A stretch of 64,000 bases of DNA. It comes from Bacteroidales bacterium. Lineage in GTDB: Bacteria; Bacteroidota; Bacteroidia; Bacteroidales; F082. Below, one piece after another: positions 28,810 to 37,624 of the stretch (position 1 is its first letter; the number at the start of each line of letters is the position of its first letter). The notes under the pieces are model-generated. The model did not search any database and was not told the DNA's origin. It saw only the letters and a program-made list of their open reading frames with translations. Where the stretch lies: assembly GCA_017439405.1 (NCBI GenBank), contig JAFSJF010000103.1, positions 1 to 64,000 of the forward strand, in the 5' to 3' direction. The translations under genes and the position numbers were made by a program.

Positions 28810-28986
28810 ATGGCAACGGCAATCAAGGCTATACCGACGCTTTACGGGGAGGCTGCCCGTCGCTTTCGCGACCTGGCGGACGAGGCGGAATGTAGATATG
28901 ACGAGCGTCCCAAGCGCGACATTACGAAGGATCCAAGCTACATCGCGATGTGCAAGATTTTGGAAAGGTCAAATCTCAGTTTGTGA
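28810..28986 (+). CDS. Antitoxin of a GNAT-type pair (58 aa)
   Basis: The frame starting at ATG 28810 encodes MATAIKAIPTLYGEAARRF and continues with an acidic/basic helix (DLADEAECRYDE) and KILERSNLSL at the end. Small proteins of this pattern precede GNAT acetyltransferases in many Bacteroidales genomes and act as the antitoxin in an antitoxin-toxin pair (known context; the mechanism is inferred from TacAT-like systems). The reading frame is intact. The partner starts 3 nt downstream and is broken. Confidence 0.65.
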   Translation: MATAIKAIPTLYGEAARRFRDLADEAECRYDERPKRDITKDPSYIAMCKILERSNLSL

Positions 28987-28989
28987 GTT

Positions 28990-29473
28990 ATGGCGTTTCT
29001 TGATGAAAATTGCACTCTTGATGTACTTACCGCTGACATTCTTGCAGAATGCCAGCCTTTTGAGTGTGGCGACAAGGATATGGATGAGTTCTTCATTGCG
29101 CTACACCTATTATCGTATGGGAAAATCGTATTGCTTTCGGATGAATGATGACAAAACGTCTATTGTCGCTTGTTTTACTGTTTCAAATGACAGCATTCGC
29201 ATCTATGACTTGCCAAGTGCCCGCCGTCAAGCTATGTGGAAAATCACTAAGCGCGAAAAAATGCTTACCCGCTATCCTGGAGTTTTGATAGGTCGGTTAG
29301 CAGTGGCTTCAAAATATTCTGGAATGGGAATAGGGTCTGAAATCCTTGAATTTATCAGGATGTGGTTCCTTAACGATGCGAACAAGACGGGCTGCCGTTT
29401 CTCTATCGTTGATGCCAAGAACAGGAAAGACGTTCTTAGCTTCTATGAAAAGAATGGTTTTAGATGGCTATAG
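28990..29473 (+). pseudogene. Frameshifted GNAT-family toxin
   Basis: From ATG 28990 the first frame gives MAFLDENCTLDVLTADILAE and CGDKDMDEFF, then loses family similarity at about 29090-29110. The match resumes one frame away with RMGKSYCFRMNDDKTSIVACF, VLIGRLAVASKYSGMGIGSEIL (acetyl-CoA loop) and FYEKNGFRWL up to the stop at 29473. I infer a short indel that inactivates the toxin while the upstream antitoxin stays intact. The C-terminus also looks some residues short. Confidence 0.7.
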
Positions 29474-29710
29474 TTTCAGCGAGCATCGTGCAGAGTTTTG
29501 CTCGCTCCTCCGCCGGCAACCGGTTCACCTGTCCCATTATGCTCTTCGCCGTGTGTCTTTGCTTCTCCATACTTTATTAACGTAAATTTCGGTCGGCTAT
29601 TGTACTATAGCCTTTCAGATTTGTCCAGATTTGTTTCCAAGAAAAGGAAGCCTGACCATAGCCATTCTCCAACCCTACACATTTGGGCTGCAAGGCCTCA
29701 CAGAAGCCGC
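29474..29710. other. Non-coding stretch after the GNAT remnant
   Basis: No gene supported on either strand. Open frames here are short and lack family similarity. It separates the toxin remnant from the convergent rplT terminator. Confidence 0.5.
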
Positions 29711-29740
29711 AAAAAAAATCCCGCCCGTTTGGGCGGGATT
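29711..29740 (-). terminator. Terminator of the thrS-infC-rpmI-rplT operon
   Basis: Perfect 10-bp hairpin AATCCCGCCC-GTTT-GGGCGGGATT (29717-29740). On the minus strand it is followed by a run of eight T (29711-29718), 31 nt past the rplT stop. Confidence 0.9.
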
Positions 29741-29771
29741 CCTTCTGTTATCGAAACAATAATGCGTTTCC

Positions 29772-30116
29772 TTACTTCACCTTCTCGACGATGGCCTTGA
29801 AAGCCTCGGGGTTGTTGAGGGCGAGGTCGGCGAGCACCTTGCGGTTCATCTCGATGCCGGCCACGTTCAGCTTGTTGATGAATTGGCTGTAGTTCATGCC
29901 ATATTCGCGCACGGCGGCGTTGATACGCACAATCCACAGGCTACGGAATTCGCGCTTCTTGTTCCTTCTGTCGCGATAAGCGTAGGTCTGACCCTTTTCG
30001 TAAGAGTTCTTCGCCACAGTCCAGACGTTCTTTCTCGTTCCGAACTGACCTTTGGTCTTCTTCAGGATTTTCTTTCTTCTGGCTCTTGAAGCCACTGCAT
30101 TGACTGATCTTGTCAT
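29772..30116 (-). CDS. rplT: 50S ribosomal protein L20
   Basis: 114 residues, starting [19 protein letters not shown] and containing [17 protein letters not shown] and [22 protein letters not shown], the standard L20 sequence. It binds 23S rRNA early in assembly; in several bacteria L20 also represses its own operon. Last gene of the conserved thrS-infC-rpmI-rplT order and followed by a strong terminator. Confidence 0.98.
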   Translation of the reverse strand: MTRSVNAVASRARRKKILKKTKGQFGTRKNVWTVAKNSYEKGQTYAYRDRRNKKREFRSLWIVRINAAVREYGMNYSQFINKLNVAGIEMNRKVLADLALNNPEAFKAIVEKVK

Positions 30117-30192
30117 TTCTTTGAATTTTTCGTCCAGCGCCTCGCTCCTTTCGAGAACTTTTCTGCTGAGACAAAGTTAGACTTTAGGTTAA

Positions 30193-30387
30193 TTAAATGA
30201 GAAGCATCTTCTTGACATTCTTCTCATCAGCGCGGTCGACGAGAGCGCTGTGATCCAAATTACGTTTTCTCTTCTGGCTCTTCTTGGTCAGGATGTGGCC
30301 ATGATAAGCGTGCTTCCTCTTCAGATGGCCGCCGCCGGTCACTTGGAAACGCTTCTTGGCAGCGGACTTGGTCTTCATTTTTGGCAT
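30193..30387 (-). CDS. rpmI: 50S ribosomal protein L35
   Basis: 64 residues starting [18 protein letters not shown], with [23 protein letters not shown], the standard L35 pattern. Located between infC and rplT as in most bacteria, 76 nt before rplT. Confidence 0.98.
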   Translation of the reverse strand: MPKMKTKSAAKKRFQVTGGGHLKRKHAYHGHILTKKSQKRKRNLDHSALVDRADEKNVKKMLLI

Positions 30388-30443
30388 TTTACAATTAATT
30401 TAAAGGTATTAAGTTATCGTTTTCTATTTCTCTCTTCTTACTG

Positions 30444-30524
30444 GCCTTCAGCTTTAAGCCGTCAGCTATCAGCTCATTAGCTTCTTAGCTTAAGGCTTAC
30501 GGCTTATACCTTATGGCTAACAGT
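30444..30524. repeat. AGCT-rich boundary repeat between infC and rpmI
   Basis: On the minus strand a string of near-repeats of AGCTAATGAGCTGATAGC and CCGTAAGCC type words, some mutually complementary. No coding potential. It sits inside a ribosomal operon, so it is transcribed. Confidence 0.6.
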
Positions 30525-31094
30525 TTATTTCTTCGTCGATTTAGGAGCTATCATCATCTGCATCCGCTTGCCTTCCAGCTTGGGCATCATCTCCACCTTG
30601 CCGAACTCCTCCAACTCTTGCGCAAACTTGAGCAGGATAATCTCGCCTTGTTCCTTATAAACGATGGAACGGCCTCTGAAAAAGACTTCCACCTTCACTT
30701 TCGAACCTTCCTGGAGGAACCGCTTTGCATGGTTGAGCTTGAACTCGAAGTCGTGGTCGTCGGTTTGGGGTCCGAGTCGGATTTCCTTGATGACCACCTT
30801 CGTGGCCTTGGCCTTCTGGTCTTTCAGGCGTTTCTTTTGGTCGAAGACGAACTTCTTGTAGTCCATCGCCTTGCAAACTGGCGGGTTGGCATCAGGCTGA
30901 ATCTCAACGAGATCGACACCCAACTCCTCAACGATTCTCAAGGCATCGCGCAAGGAGTAAATCTTTGGTTCGACACCCTCCCCCACCAGCCTCACCATCG
31001 GAGCCTTGATTTCCTCGTTGATGCGGTGGTTGAAACCGTCCTTGTCTTTGTTTTGCCTCTGACCAGGCCTTCCTTTTTGTGGAATCTGTGCTAT
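30525..31094 (-). CDS. infC: Translation initiation factor IF-3, probably with a non-AUG start
   Basis: IF-3 controls start-codon choice and subunit dissociation. The frame contains FNHRINEEIKAPMVRLVGEG, CKAMDYKKFVFDQKK, EIRLGPQTDDHDFEFKLNHA and FFRGRSIVYKEQGEIIL, the family hallmarks over both domains. The first ATG (30998) would remove the conserved N-terminal FNHRINEEI segment. The frame is open up to a TAG at 31107-31109 and contains no ATG, GTG or TTG before it. ATA at 31092-31094 has a GGAG 9 nt upstream; ATT at 31083-31085 is the alternative. E. coli infC also starts with AUU, which IF-3 itself represses. With ATA the protein has 189 residues. Confidence 0.9.
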   Translation of the reverse strand: MAQIPQKGRPGQRQNKDKDGFNHRINEEIKAPMVRLVGEGVEPKIYSLRDALRIVEELGVDLVEIQPDANPPVCKAMDYKKFVFDQKKRLKDQKAKATKVVIKEIRLGPQTDDHDFEFKLNHAKRFLQEGSKVKVEVFFRGRSIVYKEQGEIILLKFAQELEEFGKVEMMPKLEGKRMQMMIAPKSTKK

Positions 31095-31131
31095 TGCTTT
31101 AGTCTCCTATATTACGTTTATATTCAGTTAG

Positions 31132-33072
31132 TTATCTTCTGTTTTGTTCCTCCTCGACTTGCTTTCGGATCATCTCAGCGAAGTCGGCGGTCGGCATGGT
31201 GCCGAGGTCAACTTGACCGTGCTTACGCACAGAAACCTGATTCTCAGCCTCTTCCTTCTCGCCAACGATGAGCATGTAAGGATATTTCTTCATCTCAGCG
31301 TCGCGGATCTTGCGCCCGATTTTCTCGTTTCGCTCGTCAATGAGGGCGCGAATATCGGACTTTTTCAGATACGATTGCAAATTTTTCGCAAAATTGAGAT
31401 ATTTTTCGCTCACGGGGAGGATGATCACTTGGTCGGGAGCCAGCCACAACGGGAACTCACCAGCGCAGTGCTCGAGCAACACGGCCACGAAACGTTCCAT
31501 GGAGCCGAAGGGGGCGCGGTGCACCATCACAGGACGGTGTTTCTCGTTGTCGGCGCCGATATAGCTCAGGTCGAAACGCTCAGGCAGGTTGTAGTCCACC
31601 TGGATGGTACCAAGCTGCCACTTACGACCGAGGGCGTCTTTCACCATGAAGTCCAGCTTCGGGCCGTAGAACGCAGCCTCGCCGTACTCAACATGAGCGG
31701 GCAGACCCTTCTCGGCGCAAGCCTCCTGGATGGCGGCCTCAGCCTTGGCCCAATTCTCGTCCGTGCCTACATACTTCTCGGTGTCGTTGGGGTCGCGGAG
31801 CGATATCTGTGCTTCAAAGTTCTTGAAATCAAGAGCCTTGAAGATGATTTCGATGATTTCCATCACGCGGATAAACTCTTCCTTCACCTGGTCGGGACGG
31901 CAGAAGATGTGGGCATCGTCTTGGGTGAACGAACGCACACGGGTCAATCCGTGCAACTCGCCGCTCTGCTCGTAACGATACACCGTGCCGAACTCAGCGC
32001 AGCGGAAAGGCAGGTCCTTGTAGGAACGCGGCTTCCACTTGAAGATCATGCAGTGGTGAGGGCAGTTCATGGGCTTCAGCAGGTACTCCTCGCCTTCTTC
32101 GGGCGTGGTGATCGGGCGGAAGCTGTCTTCACCGTAGTGGTCCCAGTGACCCGAAGTCACATACAACTGCTTGCCACCGATATGGGGCGTGATGACTTGC
32201 TCATAACCATACTCCTTCTGGATCTTGGTCAGATACTCCTGCAGGCGCAGACGCAACTCGGTGCCTTTGGGCAACCAAATCGGCAGACCCTTGCCCACGG
32301 TGTCGCTAAACATGAAGAGCTCCAGCTCGCGGCCCAACTTGCGGTGGTCGCGCTTCTTGGCTTCTTCGAGAAGCACCAGATACTCATCGAGTTCCTTCTG
32401 CTTCGGGAAGGTGATGCCATAGACGCGGGTGAGTTGCTTGCGCTTCTCGTCGCCGCGCCAATAGGCGCCAGCCAACGAAGTCAGCTTTACTGCTTTAATA
32501 AAACTCGTATTCGGGATGTGAGGTCCACGGCAAAGGTCGGTGAATGCGCCACATTTATAATAGGTGATGGTACCGTCCTCCAGCTCGCTGATCAGTTCTT
32601 CCTTGTACTCATCGCCTTTCTCGGCGAAGTACTTCAGCGCCTCGGCCTTGCTCACGTCGACGCGCTCGAAGGTCTGCTTCTCGCGGGCCAGCTCGAGCAT
32701 CTTCTTCTCGATGTTGACGAGGTCGGCCTCGGTCAAAGTGATGTCGCCCGTGTCGATGTCGTAGTAGAAACCGGCATCCACGGCGGGGCCGATGCCAAAC
32801 TTCACGCCTTTGTAAAGGGCTTCGATGGCTTCGGCCATGAGGTGCGCCGACGAATGCCAAAACGTGGCCTTGCCTTCGGGGTCGTCCCAAGTGAAGAGTT
32901 GGATGGTGGCGTCCTCGTTGACGGGGCGCATGGCATCCCACATCTTGCCGTTCACTTTGGCAGACAGCACGTTACGCGCCAAGCCTTCGCTCAGGCTCTT
33001 TGCGATTTCCAACGGCGTCACACCGACTTCATATTGTCTGACACTATTGTCAGGAAAGGTTATGTTTATCAT
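31132..33072 (-). CDS. thrS: Threonyl-tRNA synthetase
   Basis: Charges tRNA-Thr with threonine. The 646-residue protein has an N-terminal TGS domain ([17 protein letters not shown]), the SAD editing domain ([15 protein letters not shown]), the class II core with motif 2 ([18 protein letters not shown]), motif 3 ([18 protein letters not shown]) and the C-terminal anticodon-binding domain. The Zn-binding Cys is in MNCPHHC. The start at 33072 follows the TGS domain; upstream codons are antisense to nothing similar. First gene of its operon. Confidence 0.98.
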   Translation of the reverse strand: MINITFPDNSVRQYEVGVTPLEIAKSLSEGLARNVLSAKVNGKMWDAMRPVNEDATIQLFTWDDPEGKATFWHSSAHLMAEAIEALYKGVKFGIGPAVDAGFYYDIDTGDITLTEADLVNIEKKMLELAREKQTFERVDVSKAEALKYFAEKGDEYKEELISELEDGTITYYKCGAFTDLCRGPHIPNTSFIKAVKLTSLAGAYWRGDEKRKQLTRVYGITFPKQKELDEYLVLLEEAKKRDHRKLGRELELFMFSDTVGKGLPIWLPKGTELRLRLQEYLTKIQKEYGYEQVITPHIGGKQLYVTSGHWDHYGEDSFRPITTPEEGEEYLLKPMNCPHHCMIFKWKPRSYKDLPFRCAEFGTVYRYEQSGELHGLTRVRSFTQDDAHIFCRPDQVKEEFIRVMEIIEIIFKALDFKNFEAQISLRDPNDTEKYVGTDENWAKAEAAIQEACAEKGLPAHVEYGEAAFYGPKLDFMVKDALGRKWQLGTIQVDYNLPERFDLSYIGADNEKHRPVMVHRAPFGSMERFVAVLLEHCAGEFPLWLAPDQVIILPVSEKYLNFAKNLQSYLKKSDIRALIDERNEKIGRKIRDAEMKKYPYMLIVGEKEEAENQVSVRKHGQVDLGTMPTADFAEMIRKQVEEEQNRR

Positions 33073-33098
33073 AAAAAAGCTCTTTTTGAAAACGGCGG

Positions 33099-33106
33099 CA
33101 AAGGTA
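33099..33106 (-). promoter_or_regulatory. Candidate -7 promoter box for the thrS operon
   Basis: TACCTTTG on the minus strand, 27 nt upstream of thrS. Confidence 0.6.
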
Positions 33107-33161
33107 CAAAAATTTCTCTTACAAAACGCATACCATGAACATTTTGTGTTTTTCTCTGCCA

Positions 33162-36100
33162 TTATCTCACAATCAATCGCCTGTAGCACGTTCCCATGCC
33201 GGTGGTGATGCGCAAAATGTAAACGCCAGCCACCTTCGGCGCAACGATGGTCTGTTGAGACGGTGTACACGTTGTTTCCACCATGCCAAGGGCATTGACG
33301 ATTTCAACGCGCACCTCTCCCCTTTCCTCGTCAGCAAAGCCAAGGCTGATGGTCTGGCCACGCTCCACCGGATTCGGGAAGATTTGCAGGCTGCTGGCCC
33401 AGTCGTTCACACCCGTCGTGCTGCGGAAACGGACAACGTAAGGCTCGGCGAAGCTGCCGACGACGGCGTTGGTTTCGTATTGTAGAGACGCAAGGCATTG
33501 CGTCTCTACAGCGCCGGTTTCGGTGTCGTATAGACCAAAGGTCAATTCGGCGGGCTCGTCGCCGGCCACGGTCAGGAAGGCGATGTAGCGGTTAAGCGGT
33601 TCCACGTAGAGCAGTCTCGCGCTGCCGCGAACCTCGCCGTTGGCGAAGGCGGCCAGTTCGTAGTTCTCGCCTTGGAGTTCGTTGCCGTCAAGTTCGACGA
33701 CGGCCATCACGTTCATGTTGTCGGGATAGGCATTTAGGTTGGGTTGCCAGTGGTTGTTCTCTGTGGTTTGGTTGGCTTTCAGCTCCTCTTTCGATCCGCC
33801 GTTGGGATAGGTTAGGGTGATGGAACTGCTGCGGTTCGACTTGTACATCAGGCCCATGCCGGGATTGAGCGTGTTGAGCGAGCCGTACCAGCCGTAGCCC
33901 GACAAATACGACGCATAGCCGTTGTTCTGCGACTTCAGCATGTCGCCGCTCTGCGGCGTGATGCCTGCCAACGCCGTCGTCACGCTCATGCTGGCGTTCA
34001 CCGGATAGCCCACCCACGTCCAGCCGCTCGTGAGCGTCACGGGGTGGCTCGCCGGATTGGCTGCGTTGCCCGACAAGCTCACCGTGCAGGCCGCGTTGGT
34101 CTTCACTTGGTAGGTACACTCGTTGTTGATGGCCGTCAGCGAGCCGTACCAGCCATAGCCCGACAAATACGACGCATAGCCGTTGTTCTGCGACTTGACC
34201 ATCACGCCGTGGGTGCCGAGGCCGTTCTCAAGGCTTTGCAGGCTGCTTGCACCGTTCAGTTCCACGTAGCCGCTCCACCAGTTCCAGCCGTTGGTGAAGT
34301 TGGTGGTTTGGGTGACATTGCCGCCCGTCTGCGTGAAGTGAGCCACATAGCTGCCGCTGTTGTTTACAGTGAAGGTGTAGGTGGCCGAGGTGCTGACCAC
34401 ATTACCATCTTTCTTCCAGTTGACAAACTGGTAGCCACTTGCTGGCGTGGCCGTCAGGGTGCACATTTCTCCCGTATTGTAATAGCCGCCGCCTGTCACC
34501 GCGCCGCCATTGCTCGGATTTGCTGAAACGCTAATGGTGTTGCTCGGCGTTACAATCGAGATGGCAGCTTTCCAACCATCTGAAGTGTAACCATTATCAG
34601 ATATGAACACGAATGTTAAAGCCCCATCGGAATTGGATGCTGTCACTGTGCCTGGTGAATAAGCATTATGTCCACTATATGTTCCAATTAATGGAGCCGA
34701 TGTATTCATACCGTCATAAATTATAAGATAGTCTTCATTATACATCGTGCCAAATTCCGTGAATGTCATTCGTATCTTTGTGCCAGCACCTTGATTGCTC
34801 ATAAAAGTCATGATGTAATGCTCGTTGTTATTATACCAACCGTTTGGGCCACCCGAATCATAGAAGTAACCGCCAGCAGAGGTTGCGACTACACCGCCCT
34901 CACTAATTCGATAGGATAATTTGGTCGTTTTGAATTGTTTTGTTTCGCCGTAAACCGTTCCTCCACTACAAGTCGCATACGCTCGCACGTAGTAGGTTGT
35001 GTTTTGGGATAGCCCGATAAGACTGCTTGTGAAACCTCCTGCCCCTGTCCCTTCTGTAGTATGACTACCACTTATTGTTGGATTTTGGTTTGTAGTTGAC
35101 CAGCACACTCCTCTTGCCGTCACCGTAGCACCGTTATAAGCTGTCACATAGCCGCCACAATTCGCTGAGGTTTGGGTGATATAGGTCACATCACTTGTCG
35201 TCACATCGAGCCACTTCGTTGTGGTGAAGCTCACTTCCTCTCCATAAGAAGTTCCTTCGCTGTTGGTGGCATAGGCTCTTACGTAATACTGAGTCTCTGG
35301 ATTAAGCCCCGTAATGTTGCTCGTGTAACTTCCCATGCCCGTTCCATCATTTGTGTGGCTGGAATAGATATTAGGATTGTGTCCTGTACTCCAACAAATA
35401 CCACGAGCCGTTACCGTTGCACTTCCTTCGCTGGTCACGTTGCCCCCGCAAATGGCTGAATTTGGGGCGATGTTGGTCACATTGTTCGTTGCCACTGTAG
35501 GCGGGGATGTCGTAGTGAAACTCACTTCATTACCATACGAAGTCCCTTCGCTGTTGGTGGCATAGGCACGTGCATAATATTGGGTTCCTGGAGTAAGATT
35601 TGTTATCCCAACCAAATAGCTTCCTGTACCATATCCACTGCTATAATAGCTATCGCTTATGGTAGGGTTGTGATTCGTACTCCAACAAACACCACGCGTT
35701 GTTACCTCCGCACCGCCATCATTAGTCACATTACCACCGCAAAGGGCATAGTTCGGAGTAATGTCAGTCACAGTATTTGTCGTCACTGTAGGTAGCTCTA
35801 AGTGCACACGAATAGGACGTACATGAGCACGACAATAATAAATAGTACCACTATTATTGTAATTTAAAAAGCCATAAACCTCCAAATTAGCATCACCGAT
35901 TCTTGAACCATTCACCCATAACAATTTGATATGACCTACTGAAGAGTTGCCATAAGTTGATGAATGGTAAAGCATCCATTCATAATTACCATTGCCTTCA
36001 ACAAAACCGCCAATGGAAAATCGGTTGAGATACATCATTTCCAACTCTTCAATGGTTGGCATTCTCCAATCCGAATAACCGTATAAGGTCAAGTTTTCAC

Positions 36101-36425
36101 AATAAGAATATGCCGCATTATAACCAATATACTCTGAAAAACTCTGCTGAGGATCAGGAGCGACCACGTAGGTTTGACCGTTATATTCAAATGTTGGCAA
36201 ATCCGAATAATCCCTATACTCCGTTACTTGGTCGCTACGCGTTGTAATCGCAGTATCGCCATCATCAACAACATCGCTTTCAGATACCACAATGTTGCCA
36301 CTTTTGGTAACAGCGTTGGCCACTGTTGACAGGCCATTTCCCTGTGCAAAAGCACGATGGCTTACCATAATCATGGCCGCCAACATCATGCCTACCAAAG
36401 CTGATTTTGTTCTTCTTGCACTCAT
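33162..36425 (-). CDS. Large T9SS-exported surface protein (fibrobacter-type, FN3-like, CUB and InlB repeats)
   Basis: 1087 residues with a signal peptide ending ...SHRAFAQ (about 28). In order: a DUF1566-like domain with [14 protein letters not shown] and CRAHVRPIR (about 55-190), three fibronectin-like repeats each with RGVCWST or RGICWST and [12 protein letters not shown] (about 190-470), a CUB-like domain with EDYLIIYDG (about 490-620), an InlB B-repeat ([27 protein letters not shown]), two copies of a Trp/Tyr-rich unit sharing [19 protein letters not shown], and a C-terminal T9SS type A sorting domain ([10 protein letters not shown] ... GVYILRI). Presumably attached to the outer surface for adhesion or substrate binding. 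A dispersed palindrome is embedded in frame at 33481-33510. Confidence 0.85.
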   Translation of the reverse strand: MSARRTKSALVGMMLAAMIMVSHRAFAQGNGLSTVANAVTKSGNIVVSESDVVDDGDTAITTRSDQVTEYRDYSDLPTFEYNGQTYVVAPDPQQSFSEYIGYNAAYSYCENLTLYGYSDWRMPTIEELEMMYLNRFSIGGFVEGNGNYEWMLYHSSTYGNSSVGHIKLLWVNGSRIGDANLEVYGFLNYNNSGTIYYCRAHVRPIRVHLELPTVTTNTVTDITPNYALCGGNVTNDGGAEVTTRGVCWSTNHNPTISDSYYSSGYGTGSYLVGITNLTPGTQYYARAYATNSEGTSYGNEVSFTTTSPPTVATNNVTNIAPNSAICGGNVTSEGSATVTARGICWSTGHNPNIYSSHTNDGTGMGSYTSNITGLNPETQYYVRAYATNSEGTSYGEEVSFTTTKWLDVTTSDVTYITQTSANCGGYVTAYNGATVTARGVCWSTTNQNPTISGSHTTEGTGAGGFTSSLIGLSQNTTYYVRAYATCSGGTVYGETKQFKTTKLSYRISEGGVVATSAGGYFYDSGGPNGWYNNNEHYIMTFMSNQGAGTKIRMTFTEFGTMYNEDYLIIYDGMNTSAPLIGTYSGHNAYSPGTVTASNSDGALTFVFISDNGYTSDGWKAAISIVTPSNTISVSANPSNGGAVTGGGYYNTGEMCTLTATPASGYQFVNWKKDGNVVSTSATYTFTVNNSGSYVAHFTQTGGNVTQTTNFTNGWNWWSGYVELNGASSLQSLENGLGTHGVMVKSQNNGYASYLSGYGWYGSLTAINNECTYQVKTNAACTVSLSGNAANPASHPVTLTSGWTWVGYPVNASMSVTTALAGITPQSGDMLKSQNNGYASYLSGYGWYGSLNTLNPGMGLMYKSNRSSSITLTYPNGGSKEELKANQTTENNHWQPNLNAYPDNMNVMAVVELDGNELQGENYELAAFANGEVRGSARLLYVEPLNRYIAFLTVAGDEPAELTFGLYDTETGAVETQCLASLQYETNAVVGSFAEPYVVRFRSTTGVNDWASSLQIFPNPVERGQTISLGFADEERGEVRVEIVNALGMVETTCTPSQQTIVAPKVAGVYILRITTGMGTCYRRLIVR
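33481..33510. repeat. 30-bp palindromic repeat, copy 2 (inside a gene)
   Basis: TGTAGAGACG, a 10-bp centre, CGTCTCTACA; the same outer arms as the copy at 1858-1887. Here it adds ten in-frame codons (translated near [10 protein letters not shown]) to the surface-protein gene. Confidence 0.85.
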
Positions 36426-36832
36426 AGTTTTTTCCTTTCTTTTAGTTAACTGTTTGATTTTTAGATTTTTCTTATGTGTTTTTTGTATTTTCACTATTAT
36501 TAGTCTCCTCTATGGTCAAAAAAGCGTGGAACTTTACCGCTTTTCCAGTTGGTCTTAGAGGCCTACCACAGCCCAACAATTTCAACTAAATAAATAAAGC
36601 CCACGTAAAAACACGTGAACATTGGCTTATAAACCTGAAATTGTCCTATGTAGTGGTAGTTTCTAAGAACAAGAAAAATAAGCTAACGCTTTCGTTTTTA
36701 ATATTCCGCTTCCCGTCATTGCGCTCGCTGCGCTATTGTCATATCTGTTTTTGTTTGGTTAGACTTTGGGGTTTATTTTCGGGGCAAAGTTAGGGAAAAA
36801 CCATAAGTCTTAGCAAATTTGGCGAAAATTTG
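36426..36832. other. Long leader/intergenic region upstream of the surface-protein gene
   Basis: No coding gene. On the minus strand, reading toward the surface-protein gene, there is a small hairpin (CACGT-AAAAAC-ACGTG, 36602-36617), an AAAGCG...CGCTTT stem around 36520-36545 and a GGAG about 80 nt before the start, suggesting a structured leader. The right part holds a 20-bp repeat shared with 37529-37548. Confidence 0.4.
36746..36765. repeat. 20-bp direct repeat, left copy
   Basis: TGTTTTTGTTTGGTTAGACT, identical to 37529-37548. The two copies flank the PIN-type toxin-antitoxin module. Confidence 0.8.
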
Positions 36833-36840
36833 TAATTTTG
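36833..36840 (+). promoter_or_regulatory. Candidate -7 promoter box for the PIN-type pair
   Basis: TAATTTTG, 21 nt before the antitoxin start. Confidence 0.6.
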
Positions 36841-36861
36841 CAGGCAGAAAAAAAGAAAACC

Positions 36862-37092
36862 ATGTCGTACAGTGAAATGACGCAACTCGAGTTGATGAAC
36901 GCCTTGAACAACATCAACAGCGAGGCCAAGTTAAACGAGTTCAAGGATTTGGTGGCGCTTTACTTTGCGAAGAAAGCCCAAAAGGCCATTGACGCCTTGT
37001 GGGATGAGGGTGTCATCAACGAGGAAACCATAGAGCAATGGGGCGCGGAACACATGCGCACTCCTTACCGTTATGCGGCGCATCGTTCTTGA
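36862..37092 (+). CDS. Antitoxin of a PIN-type pair
   Basis: A 76-residue helical protein (MSYSEMTQLELMNALNNINS ... LWDEGVINEETIEQWGAEHMRTPY). Its 3' end overlaps the start of a PIN-domain gene by 20 nt, the usual antitoxin-toxin layout of Bacteroidales. No DNA-binding motif can be named with confidence. The start at 36862 is chosen from the promoter at 36833-36840; a longer frame exists upstream. The gene looks intact although its toxin is not. Confidence 0.65.
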   Translation: MSYSEMTQLELMNALNNINSEAKLNEFKDLVALYFAKKAQKAIDALWDEGVINEETIEQWGAEHMRTPYRYAAHRS

Positions 37093-37477
37093 CACGAACT
37101 GCCTTTTGCAGTCATTGCCGTCCTAAAGTCCTTACCATAGGATATGGACAGACGTGTTGTGTGGCAAGATAAGCCTGTGTGTGAACACGGAGATTCTGGA
37201 TGAATATGAGGAGATTTTGGCCCAAAAGACCAATAGTGAAGTAGCAAGCAATGTGGTTGAGGCCATCGCACGGCTTCATACTACTGTCTATCAAGAAATT
37301 TATGTTCATTTCGGCTTGATTCATGACGATGAGGACGACAATAAGTTTGTAGATTGTGCCGTGTCAGCCAGTGCAGCTTACATCGTCACGAACGATAAAC
37401 ATTACAATGTTCTCAAAGACCTCCCCTGGCCGAAGATTGCCGTGGTGAACATCCAAGAGTTTTTGAGATTGTTGTAA
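37073..37477 (+). pseudogene. PIN-domain toxin interrupted by a stop codon
   Basis: From ATG 37073 the frame reads MRRIVLDTNCLLQSLPS, with the first catalytic Asp of a PIN ribonuclease, then a TAA at 37124-37126 where related proteins have a sense codon. The same frame continues with SPYHRIWTDVLCGKISLCVN, EILDEYEEIL, DDEDDNKFVDCAVSASAAYIVTND (later acidic residues) and a normal end at 37477. I infer a nonsense mutation at codon 18. Restart downstream would lose the first catalytic Asp. Confidence 0.75.
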
Positions 37478-37528
37478 GGGTACTGATATAGGGTTCTGTC
37501 AGCGAGCCAGATGCGCTTTTGCCATAAT

Positions 37529-37548
37529 TGTTTTTGTTTGGTTAGACT
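37529..37548. repeat. 20-bp direct repeat, right copy
   Basis: TGTTTTTGTTTGGTTAGACT, identical to 36746-36765. Confidence 0.8.
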
Positions 37549-37624
37549 AATGAAAACATGCCAACGTAAATCAAAAAAACACACTTTTTCCGAAAACACC
37601 ATCCGAATGATGAAATTTCCGGCT

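Noticed and set aside
28643..29473. One long protein with a TTG start covering the GNAT pair
   Set aside because: Its first half is out of frame with the real antitoxin; only its last part matches a GNAT protein.
30525..30998. IF-3 starting at ATG 30998
   Set aside because: This removes the conserved FNHRINEEIKAP segment that is present and in frame upstream.
31144..33138. Very long open frame antisense to thrS (and similar antisense frames at 24931-25968 and 41169-41963)
   Set aside because: They mirror codon bias of GC-rich genes on the other strand, have Val/Leu/His-rich translations and match no family.
37154..37477. Separate small gene with a TTG start
   Set aside because: It is the continuation of the PIN-domain frame after the TAA at 37124 and would lack the first catalytic Asp.
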